DNA from: Candidatus Symbiopectobacterium sp. NZEC151
GTDB lineage: Bacteria > Pseudomonadota > Gammaproteobacteria > Enterobacterales > Enterobacteriaceae
Direction of reading: 5' to 3'
Assembly: GCF_025962655.1 (NCBI RefSeq)
Contig: NZ_JAGFPE010000003.1
Coordinates: 1-64,000 of the forward strand
Length of the DNA stretch: 64,000 bases
A program made the position numbers and the translations under genes. Below, one piece after another: positions 18,546-26,350 of this stretch. The notes under the pieces were generated by a model, which saw nothing but the letters and a program-made list of their open reading frames with translations, did not search any database and was not told the origin of the DNA. How positions within the stretch are numbered: position 1 is the stretch's first letter; every line of letters starts with the position of its first letter.

Positions 18546-19805
18546 TCAAACGCTCTGAAGAAGAATCGCCGGGTCAACATTCCTCACATCGGCAGTGCCG
18601 GTCAGCACCATGCTAGACTCAAGCTCGCCCTGGAAGCGTTTGAACTGCATCTCAACCCCTTTAACACCACCGCCGAGGCTGGCACGCAGCATGGGGCGGC
18701 CAACCAATACGGCATGGGCACCGCTGGCCAGCGCTTTAAGCACATCGCCACCATCACGTACACCACCGTCGACCAGAATCGGCATCTTGTAACCGCGATC
18801 GCGGACCGCTTTGACAATAGCGGGTAATACATGCATGGTCGCAGGGGTCGAGCTCAGCACGCGACCGCCGTGGTTAGACACCACTATCGCCCCGCAACCC
18901 GCTTCGGCGCACATCAGGGCTTCTTCCACCGTCATCACGCCTTTCGCCATAAAGGGGATCTTGGCGTATTTAACGATTTCTTTAAGTTTTTTCAGATCTT
19001 TAGGCTCAACTGTGTTGCCGGGTAATGCGCGGGCGGCACGACCTGCGGAATCGATATCAATCGCAAAGAAAGGGGCACCGGCGTTCTGCACCAGATCGAT
19101 ACGTTCAAAGATTTCCTGCTGAGTACGCGGTTTGATTTGCGCAATCGCGCGGCCTTTAAATTCTTTGACCACGTCTAAACGGCGCTTGTAGGTATCGAGT
19201 GGGTCTTCAATACCGTCCGCTGCCCAACCTAAACAACCGGAATTTGCCGCCCCTTCGATAATGCCGCGCGCATATTTATCCTCGGTCATGACTTCGCCAT
19301 CGAACGCCAATTTGTTGGCAGCGCCCATGTTGTAAGTGAGACCACCGGTGACCCCGGTCAGAATAGGCATCGCTAATTTAACGCCGAGTAACTCCGTTTC
19401 CATTTTCGGCTTGCTCACATTGTGCAGGCTGCGCATCGTGAGACTCATGCCCTCAAAGGCTTCAATGTTGCGCACAAAGCTTTGGCGCATACCGCCCATA
19501 CCGGGAACCCCTTCCCCGCACGGACCTTTACCATTACAACGCCCTGCCCCGGCGACATCACATGCTGCGCAAGTACTCATGATTTTGCGCGCATTGCCGA
19601 GTACGTCTTTTAAGTTTTTAGGCTCTTTAATGTAACCGGTGATGGCTTTTGGCTCCTCCGCCGAGGCGGTGGCTCCCGTTGTGGCTACAGCTTCTGCGGC
19701 ATGGGCTGAAGATGAAGCGGTCAGCGCAAGCGTTCCTGCCGCAGCAGCGAGTACGGCTCCCTTGGTTAAAAATTCTCGACGATTTTGATCTAATTTATTG
19801 TCCAT
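18546..19805 (-). CDS. Tat-exported FMN-dependent alpha-hydroxy-acid oxidase/dehydrogenase
   Basis: A 419-residue protein with a twin-arginine signal (NRREFLTKGAVLAAAAG, residues 8-24) and a likely cleavage after SAHA, so a periplasmic location is expected. The mature part is an FMN_dh-fold enzyme: IAQIKPRTQQE, IDIDSAGR, MAKGVMTVEEA, the catalytic SNHGGR, and the FMN phosphate site VDGGVRDGGDVLKALASGAHAVLVGRP. An unusual cysteine-rich stretch near the N-terminus, STCAACDVAGAGRC followed by NGKGPCGEG, gives C-x2-C-x7-C-x5-C, which could bind a metal or Fe-S cluster. Similar cysteine motifs occur in a clade of anaerobe hydroxy-acid oxidases. The open frame extends to a TTG, but AGGGGAC favours the ATG used. 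Its substrate and electron acceptor are unknown. Confidence 0.87.
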   Translation of the reverse strand: MDNKLDQNRREFLTKGAVLAAAAGTLALTASSSAHAAEAVATTGATASAEEPKAITGYIKEPKNLKDVLGNARKIMSTCAACDVAGAGRCNGKGPCGEGVPGMGGMRQSFVRNIEAFEGMSLTMRSLHNVSKPKMETELLGVKLAMPILTGVTGGLTYNMGAANKLAFDGEVMTEDKYARGIIEGAANSGCLGWAADGIEDPLDTYKRRLDVVKEFKGRAIAQIKPRTQQEIFERIDLVQNAGAPFFAIDIDSAGRAARALPGNTVEPKDLKKLKEIVKYAKIPFMAKGVMTVEEALMCAEAGCGAIVVSNHGGRVLSSTPATMHVLPAIVKAVRDRGYKMPILVDGGVRDGGDVLKALASGAHAVLVGRPMLRASLGGGVKGVEMQFKRFQGELESSMVLTGTADVRNVDPAILLQSV

Positions 19806-20265
19806 ATTAGTGTCCCCTATGTTATTCAATTCTTTTCAGGAGTTATTAACGCGAATTGCTCACGGCCTGAATTTACGCTTCGTCATTTCTGAAGGGATAA
19901 CACTCGAGGATAAAATTAGGAGATAGATCGCTTAACGTAAAAAACTTTGAACCTTGCATACCCTATTATGCATTTTTGCATAACCCAGCGATTCGGCATT
20001 TAAATATTAATCAATTATCATTCTCTTTAACAGAATATAACGTAACCGTAGCATTAACCAGGTAAAGTAAATGTGATACCCCTGTCAAAAAACAGATAAC
20101 AGTTTGCGAGGGTAAACTGACTTTTTTAAGGTTTCGTCCATGCCAAAAAGCGAGATTGATCGCTTCCCTTTATTCAGTAGCAGCGTAAAGTAAAGCTTTC
20201 AGCCTCTCTTCTCCATAAAAAAACAATCAGCATTATTGGGAAGCGTTCAAAAAGGTGTGTATTGC
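19806..20265. promoter_or_regulatory. divergent intergenic region with an inverted repeat
   Basis: This 460-base AT-rich gap separates the leftward oxidase gene from the rightward kinase gene. TTATGCA (19966-19972) and TGCATAA (19977-19983) form a perfect 7-bp inverted repeat with a four-base spacer, and another TTGCATA lies just upstream at 19954-19960. It is a plausible operator for the adjacent response regulator. I see no gene and no convincing sigma54 -24/-12 element. Confidence 0.5.
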
Positions 20266-22221
20266 GTGAGCTATTGGCGATATTTACGGGGAGTGGTATT
20301 AGCACTGAGCCTCATCTCGGTTCAAGGATTTGCGCAGCAAACTCTGACGTTCAATGTTCATAGCAACACCCCGCCCTTCGAGTGGCAAAATGAGGCCGGT
20401 GAAGAGACTGGATTTAACATTGAATTAGCCCGCCAAATTGCCCAAAAGTTGCAATACGATTTAATTATCAATCGCCAAACGCTCGAGCAAACCCTGTATT
20501 CTGTAACCCATAATACGCGCCAGCTAGCCGTGATTGATTTGCCCGCAGGAGAGACCTTTGCGCTCAACACTGCGCTACCGCTATTGCCCACCTATATCAG
20601 TGCCTATAACCTACGTAGCGCAGGCCAGGTGGACTCCTGGACGGCTCTGCGTAAAAAGCGTGTCGCCATTAAACAAGCCTCTTCGGTAGAGATGTATCTT
20701 AAGGCTAATCCGCAGGATTTTACCCTCATTCCCGTCGTCACCAATGAGCAAGGATTTGAGCTGTTATCCGCCGGTAAAGTGGATTTTGTATTGGCCGAAT
20801 TCTACTGTGCCCGTCGCTTGTTGCAGCAATTCCCAATGACCAAAACGGCGAGCAATCCATTATTTCTCAGTCAGTTTTATTTAGTCATGTCCGAAAAGGA
20901 CCCGCTGTTCTCCAAGGCGGTGAGTGACGTTTTGGAGCAGAATTACCACGGTGGCTATTTCGATGATTTGATTTATAAATGGGTCGGCTTCGGTAAGGAA
21001 AAAATAGAATTAGGGCAAGTACGTAACGATTTTTTTCAATGGGCATTATTTGCTGCTATCATTTCCAGCATTGGCTTGTTGATCACCCTGTATATCAGCC
21101 TGGTGCTCAGACAGAAAACCCAATCCCTTAAACAGGAACTCCACCAACGGCAAAAAGCCGAGGCGGAAATTAGCCGAGTATCGGCCCAATTCCATTCGGT
21201 TTTAGACGGTCTGCCCTGCGGCGTTATCCTGTTGGATCAATATCTGAAAATAATCTGGCAAAACGGTAAATATCAATGGCTGTTAGCACCAGAAAGGCTC
21301 GAACAGGCATATCCAAAGGTCGCGCTCACGCAGCTTATCCAGTCTGGGTTTAATGGTGAAGAATCACAATTAATCGAATTCTCTCTCGACAATAAACGCT
21401 GGAAACTGAATTTGTACTTGATCTCCAGCAATATGATCGCCTTATTTATCGAAGACTACACCGAACCCTTTGAATTGAAACAGGTGAGCGAACTCTCCAG
21501 TCGCCTGGCATCCCTAGGGGAGTTGACTACGGGCATTGCCCACGAAATTAATAATCCTGTGGGGCTCATCAACCAATCCATGAGTCTGATGCAGGATATT
21601 ATCGACGATCTGAAACGCGCATCACCGTCCACGAGCTCGCAACCGCAGGTGCTGCAACAGGGACTTGAGGAACTTAATTACACCAGCCAATCAGTGCAGG
21701 AATCGGCCCAGCGCATTGGCTGTATCATTCACGATCTCAAACACTTCTCACGCTATGGTCTCAGCAATGTTAAGCCTGTCGCACTCAACCATATTGTTGA
21801 AACCGCCCTGCGGTTAACCCATAACAATGTCAAACGGTTGCAGTTGCAGCTCTCACTCCATCCTCAACTTCCTGCGATTAAGGGGGACGAGCTGCAACTC
21901 CAGTTGGTGCTAATTAATTTGATCCAGAATGCCTGTCTGGCGATGGACAAAACGCATCCACTGCTGACGATTGAAACCGGGATCGAAGAAGGCCGGGTAT
22001 ACCTTAAAGTCATCGATAATGGCTGCGGTATGCAGCCCCACATTCAGGCTCGTATTCGCGAACCTTTTTTCACCACGCGTCGTGAGCAGGGGGGGACTGG
22101 GCTTGGGCTTTCAACCACCAATAAAATTCTTGTCGAACACGGAGCCCAATGGCTTATCCATTCGCAACCCAATATTGGCACCGAAATGAAAATCTTGTTA
22201 GGAATGTGCAATGAAGCTTAG
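20266..22221 (+). CDS. hybrid-type sensor histidine kinase with periplasmic solute-binding domain
   Basis: A 651-residue inner-membrane kinase. After a signal peptide (1-25, ending FAQQ) comes a bacterial family 3 solute-binding domain (about 27-245, HSNTPPFEWQNEAGEETGFNIELARQIAQ), a membrane helix (FFQWALFAAIISSIGLLITLYISL), a PAS-like region, and the kinase core. His426 lies in LGELTTGIAHEINNP; the ATP lid shows QLVLINLIQNACLAM, VIDNGCGM, EPFFTTR and QGGTGLGLS. GTG at 20266 is chosen because AAAGG precedes it and it begins a clean signal peptide; a TTG ten codons upstream is the alternative. It overlaps the regulator gene by 11 bases, so they form one two-component system that probably senses an amino acid or carboxylate. 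Confidence 0.9.
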   Translation: MSYWRYLRGVVLALSLISVQGFAQQTLTFNVHSNTPPFEWQNEAGEETGFNIELARQIAQKLQYDLIINRQTLEQTLYSVTHNTRQLAVIDLPAGETFALNTALPLLPTYISAYNLRSAGQVDSWTALRKKRVAIKQASSVEMYLKANPQDFTLIPVVTNEQGFELLSAGKVDFVLAEFYCARRLLQQFPMTKTASNPLFLSQFYLVMSEKDPLFSKAVSDVLEQNYHGGYFDDLIYKWVGFGKEKIELGQVRNDFFQWALFAAIISSIGLLITLYISLVLRQKTQSLKQELHQRQKAEAEISRVSAQFHSVLDGLPCGVILLDQYLKIIWQNGKYQWLLAPERLEQAYPKVALTQLIQSGFNGEESQLIEFSLDNKRWKLNLYLISSNMIALFIEDYTEPFELKQVSELSSRLASLGELTTGIAHEINNPVGLINQSMSLMQDIIDDLKRASPSTSSQPQVLQQGLEELNYTSQSVQESAQRIGCIIHDLKHFSRYGLSNVKPVALNHIVETALRLTHNNVKRLQLQLSLHPQLPAIKGDELQLQLVLINLIQNACLAMDKTHPLLTIETGIEEGRVYLKVIDNGCGMQPHIQARIREPFFTTRREQGGTGLGLSTTNKILVEHGAQWLIHSQPNIGTEMKILLGMCNEA

Positions 22222-23599
22222 TCGCAATATTCTCGTTATCGATGATGAAACTCGCTGGTTGCGCACCATCGATATGTTGCTCAATCGGCATATTCCCGAG
22301 GCCAGAACCTACACCTGTGAAAATAGCCGCCAGGCTTTGCAACTTATCAACGATTTGGATATTGCGCTGGTGCTACTCGATCTCAATATGCCCGCCCTCG
22401 ACGGCCGGCAATTGCTGAGGGATATTCGCGAGCATGCTCCCTATGTCCGAGTGATCGTATTGACAGGACTCAATGAAACCGAAATCGCGGTAGAGTGCAT
22501 GAAGCAAGGTGCCTACGATTTTATTACCAAAACCAGTTCGACGGACCAGTTGCTGATCGGTGTGCGCCGCGCCATGGAGATGATTGGGCTGGAACGGCGT
22601 TACCATCAAATTAAAGAGGGTTTCTTTGATCGCATGAATCTGAGTGCGTTTGACCGAATCCTCACCACTGACATCAAAATGCACGACTGCTTTACTTTCG
22701 CTGCCGCTTTGCACGATAGCCGCGAACCCATTTTAATCGAAGGGGAAATTGGCACGGGTAAACACCTGTTTGCGGAGGCGCTGCAACAACAGGTTTGTCC
22801 AGAATTACCCTTGTTAACGCTGTCTCTGGCGGACCTCTCCCCGCAGATGTTACAGCAAAAACTGTTTGGGGTTGCCAATCAGGCGGGCTTGCTCGATATG
22901 GCTGGCTCAGGCTTTTTGCTGCTCACGCATCTCGCGCTGGCGAGTGCAGAAACCCAAAGGGTGCTCACTCAACTGTGCCAGCGCAAACGTTATTTTCCAC
23001 AGGGATCATTGCGGGAAACCGCCCTCAAGTGCCGATTGCTGTTTAGTACCACCGCGCCACTGGAACAACTCGAGCAAAAGGATTTTTCCCACGGATTGCT
23101 CTACTGCTTGCAACCACAACGCATCAAACTGCCGCCGCTCAGAGAACGGACCGCCGATATTGGTTTGTTATTGCAACATTTTAATGAGATGGCCTGCCAG
23201 GAACTGGGCCGGGATTACCTCGCACTGCCCCACGAGCTCGCGAGCCGATTGGAGCATTACGCGTTCCCCGGAAATATTGCCGAATTAAAATCGTTAACCT
23301 TTACCGCGGCGGGGATCAGTAACGGCCAGGAGCTGGCACTCGCGCCTTTTTTTAAGGTGTTAGAACAGAGCCAACAGATGCCTCAAAGTGAACGAATGAC
23401 CTTCCCAGCGAATTTGCCCACCATTAGAGAAATCACGCAGAAGTTGATCCATGAGGCACTCATTCGCACCAATAACAACCAGAGTGCCGCAGCTAAACTG
23501 CTTGGGATAACGCAAAGTGCTTTGAGCCGCCGTTTAGGCAATGCGGGCATGAGTAGAGAAACTGACATCCAAAAACAAAAAGCCAGTGAGAACACGTAA
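22211..23599 (+). CDS. NtrC-like response regulator with a degenerate AAA+ domain
   Basis: A 462-residue response regulator: receiver domain (1-120, phospho-acceptor Asp57 in LLDLNMP, Lys107 in FITK), AAA+ domain (about 150-380), and a Fis-type helix-turn-helix (about 410-445, NNQSAAAKLLGITQSALSRRL). Walker A is present as GEIGTGKH (178-185) and the PPLRERTADI region is normal. However, the GAFTGA loop that contacts sigma54 is missing after KLFG, and the Walker B Asp-Glu is replaced by FLLLTHL. It should not open sigma54 promoters in the usual way and may act as a simple DNA-binding regulator. The probable target is the divergent oxidase gene. Confidence 0.88.
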   Translation: MKLSRNILVIDDETRWLRTIDMLLNRHIPEARTYTCENSRQALQLINDLDIALVLLDLNMPALDGRQLLRDIREHAPYVRVIVLTGLNETEIAVECMKQGAYDFITKTSSTDQLLIGVRRAMEMIGLERRYHQIKEGFFDRMNLSAFDRILTTDIKMHDCFTFAAALHDSREPILIEGEIGTGKHLFAEALQQQVCPELPLLTLSLADLSPQMLQQKLFGVANQAGLLDMAGSGFLLLTHLALASAETQRVLTQLCQRKRYFPQGSLRETALKCRLLFSTTAPLEQLEQKDFSHGLLYCLQPQRIKLPPLRERTADIGLLLQHFNEMACQELGRDYLALPHELASRLEHYAFPGNIAELKSLTFTAAGISNGQELALAPFFKVLEQSQQMPQSERMTFPANLPTIREITQKLIHEALIRTNNNQSAAAKLLGITQSALSRRLGNAGMSRETDIQKQKASENT

Positions 23600-23621
23600 T
23601 ACCGATCCGTGCATACCCGAA

Positions 23622-23805
23622 TTAATGGCTGAGCTGGAGTTTCGTCAACGCTTCTTTGGATAGGCCAGTGGACTTCATAACAATCGCGAGCTCCACACCG
23701 TTGTGAAGCAATTCACTGGCTATTTTCAACGTAGCCTCACGCTGGCCTTTTTCAGCGCCTTTTTCGATGCCCTTCTGTTCCAGTTGCTCTGGTTCCGGGT
23801 TATAC
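23622..23805 (-). pseudogene. remnant of an Rpn-family nuclease gene (C-terminus)
   Basis: Reading leftward, the frame encodes EPEQLEQKGIEKGAEKGQRE and then ATLKIASELLHNGVELAIVM, ending LSKEALTKLQLSH before TAA. This closely matches the C-terminal repeat and helices of the full Rpn protein at 17378-18295, but the catalytic region is absent upstream. It is a decayed copy, too short for an open reading frame of its own, and supports repeated gain and loss of such genes in this island. Confidence 0.82.
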
Positions 23806-23886
23806 AGGAGCAGCGTAAGCTGCGCTCAACGATGAAAGGAAGGGATATTAAGGTAAAACGGAATAGCAACAGGTGAGAATTTTACG

Positions 23887-24285
23887 TTAGCGATTAGGTA
23901 TAAGAGAGATAAATTTACCAGATAACGCAATAATGTTATTATCCGATGTAATAAAGGTCAAACCTTCATAATGCGCCTGCGCAACCAGCAATCTATCGAA
24001 AGGATCTTTGTGAAATAACTCGGGTAAATGTAATACGTTGAGCGCGTGCTCGCCTTTAATGACAAGCTCCTTGAAACCATTATCAAATAGCCCCGTTCTG
24101 AGTTCGTCAGGGTTGATATTGAAATCTGGCTTGTTTAATGCAAACTTGATAGAAACTTCCCAAATACTGGCAGCACTAAAATAAAGCTCATTATCGACGC
24201 CTTGAACGATCGCTTTTACCTCTTCCGTGAGGTATTCCGGGCGATAGGCAACAAAAAGTAAAATATTGGTATCGAGTAAATACAT
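23887..24285 (-). CDS. VapC-like PIN-domain toxin
   Basis: A 132-residue PIN-domain ribonuclease. The acidic active site can be placed at Asp5 (YLLDTNILL), Glu43 (SIWEVSIK), Asp94 or Asp97 (HKDPFDRLLVAQA) and Asp115 (ITSDNNI). Toxins of this group are usually endonucleases for tRNA or rRNA held inactive by their antitoxin. Its ATG overlaps the antitoxin stop by one base (TAATG), so the two are translationally coupled. All key residues are intact, so it should be active. Confidence 0.9.
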   Translation of the reverse strand: MYLLDTNILLFVAYRPEYLTEEVKAIVQGVDNELYFSAASIWEVSIKFALNKPDFNINPDELRTGLFDNGFKELVIKGEHALNVLHLPELFHKDPFDRLLVAQAHYEGLTFITSDNNIIALSGKFISLIPNR

Positions 24286-24530
24286 TAGTCATACTTCCCT
24301 TCAAACATGTCTTGTATTTCATCACTGTTCAGCGCATCGAAGTTATCTGGAACGGTTCCTTTACCCTTAAGGAAACCCAGCTTACGCACAGGTTTCTCCT
24401 CCGTGTACGCCACGACTTTTACCAACGTCTTGCCATTACGTGCAATCAGAAATGGCTCTCCTGTTTTCACAACATCGTTTAACAGTTTGGAAAGATTTGT
24501 TTTGGCCTCATAGATATTCACCTTTTCCAT
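24285..24530 (-). CDS. Phd/YefM-type antitoxin
   Basis: An 81-residue antitoxin. The N-terminal Phd/YefM DNA-binding fold is shown by VNIYEAKTNLSKLLNDVVKTGEPFLIARNGKTLVKVV, and the C-terminal tail from about residue 50 would wrap the toxin. The open frame begins 17 codons earlier, but GGAGG lies 6-7 bases before the ATG used here. It precedes the toxin gene, the normal order, and a palindrome in its promoter suggests autoregulation. Confidence 0.9.
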   Translation of the reverse strand: MEKVNIYEAKTNLSKLLNDVVKTGEPFLIARNGKTLVKVVAYTEEKPVRKLGFLKGKGTVPDNFDALNSDEIQDMFEGKYD

Positions 24531-24585
24531 GACATCCTCCGACTTAGCCATCGTATACATTTTAATCATAACCCCATCCATTATG

Positions 24586-24614
24586 ATTGGTCAAGTCAGA
24601 CTGACCAGACCAAT
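24586..24614. promoter_or_regulatory. candidate operator of the toxin-antitoxin pair
   Basis: Nested inverted repeats lie upstream of the antitoxin: ATTGGTC (24586-24592) with GACCAAT (24608-24614), and inside them TGGTCA with TGACCA. Antitoxin or antitoxin-toxin complex binding here is inferred. Confidence 0.55.
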
Positions 24615-24660
24615 TTAATGCTACAGTGATATCCGGTGCAACAGCAGGGTATTGATCCTT

Positions 24661-25110
24661 TTAGGTTCCCGCCACCTCCCCATCCAGTGCTAGAAACGCC
24701 GTCGCTTTGCGGTAAGCATCGTCCATGTCGTCCGCCAGCGTTTTCGGGAACGGCAGGATCTTTTTCACCTTGGGAAACATGGCGCTCAGGCTCTCACGCA
24801 CTTCGGGCTCAGTGGTCAAATACACATAGCCGGCGCAGTAATCCCGCAGTTCATTTTTATAGAGCTTCATCCACCGCGATGCCTGCTTCTCTTGTTCATG
24901 CGGTTCTCTCTCATGACCATGCCTTGCCGGAATCCACACCAACGCCACGCGCTGCTGCTGTGTGAGAATGTGTGTCAATCCCGCCAGTAACCTGTCCGTG
25001 CGATTCGGCATCTCCAATGCGGGAAAGCGCAGGAATACCACGGGCCAGCGCGAACTGTCGAAAATTTCACTGTCCAGTGTCTCACCGGAATAATGATGTT
25101 GTTGGTTCAT
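24661..25110 (-). CDS. small protein of unknown function in the siderophore locus
   Basis: I do not recognise this 149-residue protein. It is hydrophilic, has no signal peptide or membrane segment, and contains WPVVFLRFPALEMPNRTDRL, VALVWIPARH and a charged helical stretch (HEREPHEQEKQASRWMKLYK). It begins one base after the stop of the permease gene and is the last gene of the receptor-permease-small protein unit, so a role in siderophore iron handling in the cytoplasm is likely (inference). The ATG chosen has AAAAGG nine bases upstream; an ATG three codons earlier is too close to that site. Confidence 0.65.
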   Translation of the reverse strand: MNQQHHYSGETLDSEIFDSSRWPVVFLRFPALEMPNRTDRLLAGLTHILTQQQRVALVWIPARHGHEREPHEQEKQASRWMKLYKNELRDYCAGYVYLTTEPEVRESLSAMFPKVKKILPFPKTLADDMDDAYRKATAFLALDGEVAGT

Positions 25111-25111
25111 G

Positions 25112-26350
25112 TTATTCATCCTTTTCTGCCATCGGGGCACGCAATAGCCCCGTGATAATCAGTAATGCCAGCGCACCCGATGTGTAGAACCACGGCCAGC
25201 TAATCCAGCTCACCATTTGCGCACCCGCAATAGTGGCAAGCGTGCTGGCAAACCGTCCTACACCGTAAAAAGCCGCGTAATCGGTGGCGGGTTGCGCCCC
25301 GCGCGACCACCCCAATATTCTGGCGCTCAATGCCACAAAAATGCCGCTCACCGCCGCACCCACCGCTATCGCTCCCGCCATGGCGAGCCACGGCTGACCG
25401 AGAACAAAACCGATTGTCATCGCGGCCAATGCCAGCAAGGCCAGCGAAGTGAACGCCATCAGCGCGCCGGAAAGCCCAGCCCGACGCATCAACGGCATAG
25501 AGATAACGGCGGTGAGCAGCATTGAGATGGGCCCGAGCGTGCCGACGATCCCGCCGATCTGTTCTATCGGCACATTAAGATCGAGCAGCATCAGGCGGTT
25601 CAGTCCCGCAATCGGAAAAATAACGCAGCACGTTAACGTCAATAGTGTGAGTCGCTTGCGCTGTACGGGGTTACGCAGCAGCGCACTTAGGCTCGCGGCG
25701 TTCCGGCGCGTAGCGTTCAATGGGCCAGCATGCGGTACCTCTTTCATTAACAGCAGCACCGGTAATACCAGAAGTAACAGAGAGGCCGCATAACACAGGA
25801 AGATGACCTTCCAGCCATAGGTGTGAAACAGCGCGACAAACGCGCCGCCGCCAATCATGGCACCTGTCGATAATGCCCCCAGCTTGCAGGCCGCAGCACG
25901 CGGTCGCCAGGCTGGGTGAATCCGTTCTACCGCCAGCGCGTCCAGCGCAATATCCATGGTTGCCATGGTGAACGCCACCAAGAGCCCCATCGCGAACAGG
26001 ATGCCCATGGCAGCGCCTTCCAGCAGCGCCACCATGGCTACCGTCAATGCCGCCAGCACTTGCATAGGCACAACCCACGCAAGCCGAGGCGGCAATAGCG
26101 GTGGACGCCAGCGATCCACCAGCGGTGCCCACAGAAAAGCGACGCCCAGCGGCAGATAGAGCGCGTACAGCCACCCGGCGGCCCCCAGACTGATGCCCTG
26201 TGCACGCATAATGGCCGGAAAGCCGCCCTGAATGAGCCCCATGGTCATACCGAAGCCGATATACAGCGAGCTAATACCCACCAGTGTGGCTAGCTGTTCA
26301 CGCGTGCGCGGTGCCTGCGTATCAGTCCGTGTTGCTTGTTCCATTGGCAT
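25112..26350 (-). CDS. MFS permease, RhtX/FptX or AmpG-like, probable ferrisiderophore importer
   Basis: A 412-residue inner-membrane protein with about 12 hydrophobic segments. SSLYIGFGMTMGLIQGGFPAIMR in the first segment and MATMDIALDALAVERIHPAWRPRAA in the first half resemble the AmpG/RhtX/FptX permeases, single proteins that can replace an ABC transporter in siderophore uptake. Its ATG overlaps the receptor stop (TAATG), so it is translated with the outer membrane receptor. Export of a siderophore is the alternative role, but no biosynthesis genes are present. Confidence 0.8.
   Translation of the reverse strand: MPMEQATRTDTQAPRTREQLATLVGISSLYIGFGMTMGLIQGGFPAIMRAQGISLGAAGWLYALYLPLGVAFLWAPLVDRWRPPLLPPRLAWVVPMQVLAALTVAMVALLEGAAMGILFAMGLLVAFTMATMDIALDALAVERIHPAWRPRAAACKLGALSTGAMIGGGAFVALFHTYGWKVIFLCYAASLLLLVLPVLLLMKEVPHAGPLNATRRNAASLSALLRNPVQRKRLTLLTLTCCVIFPIAGLNRLMLLDLNVPIEQIGGIVGTLGPISMLLTAVISMPLMRRAGLSGALMAFTSLALLALAAMTIGFVLGQPWLAMAGAIAVGAAVSGIFVALSARILGWSRGAQPATDYAAFYGVGRFASTLATIAGAQMVSWISWPWFYTSGALALLIITGLLRAPMAEKDE

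Noticed and set aside
19806-20265. Possible sigma54 promoter for the oxidase gene
   Set aside because: I found no GG-N10-GC element in a good context, and the neighbouring regulator lacks the sigma54-contact loop.
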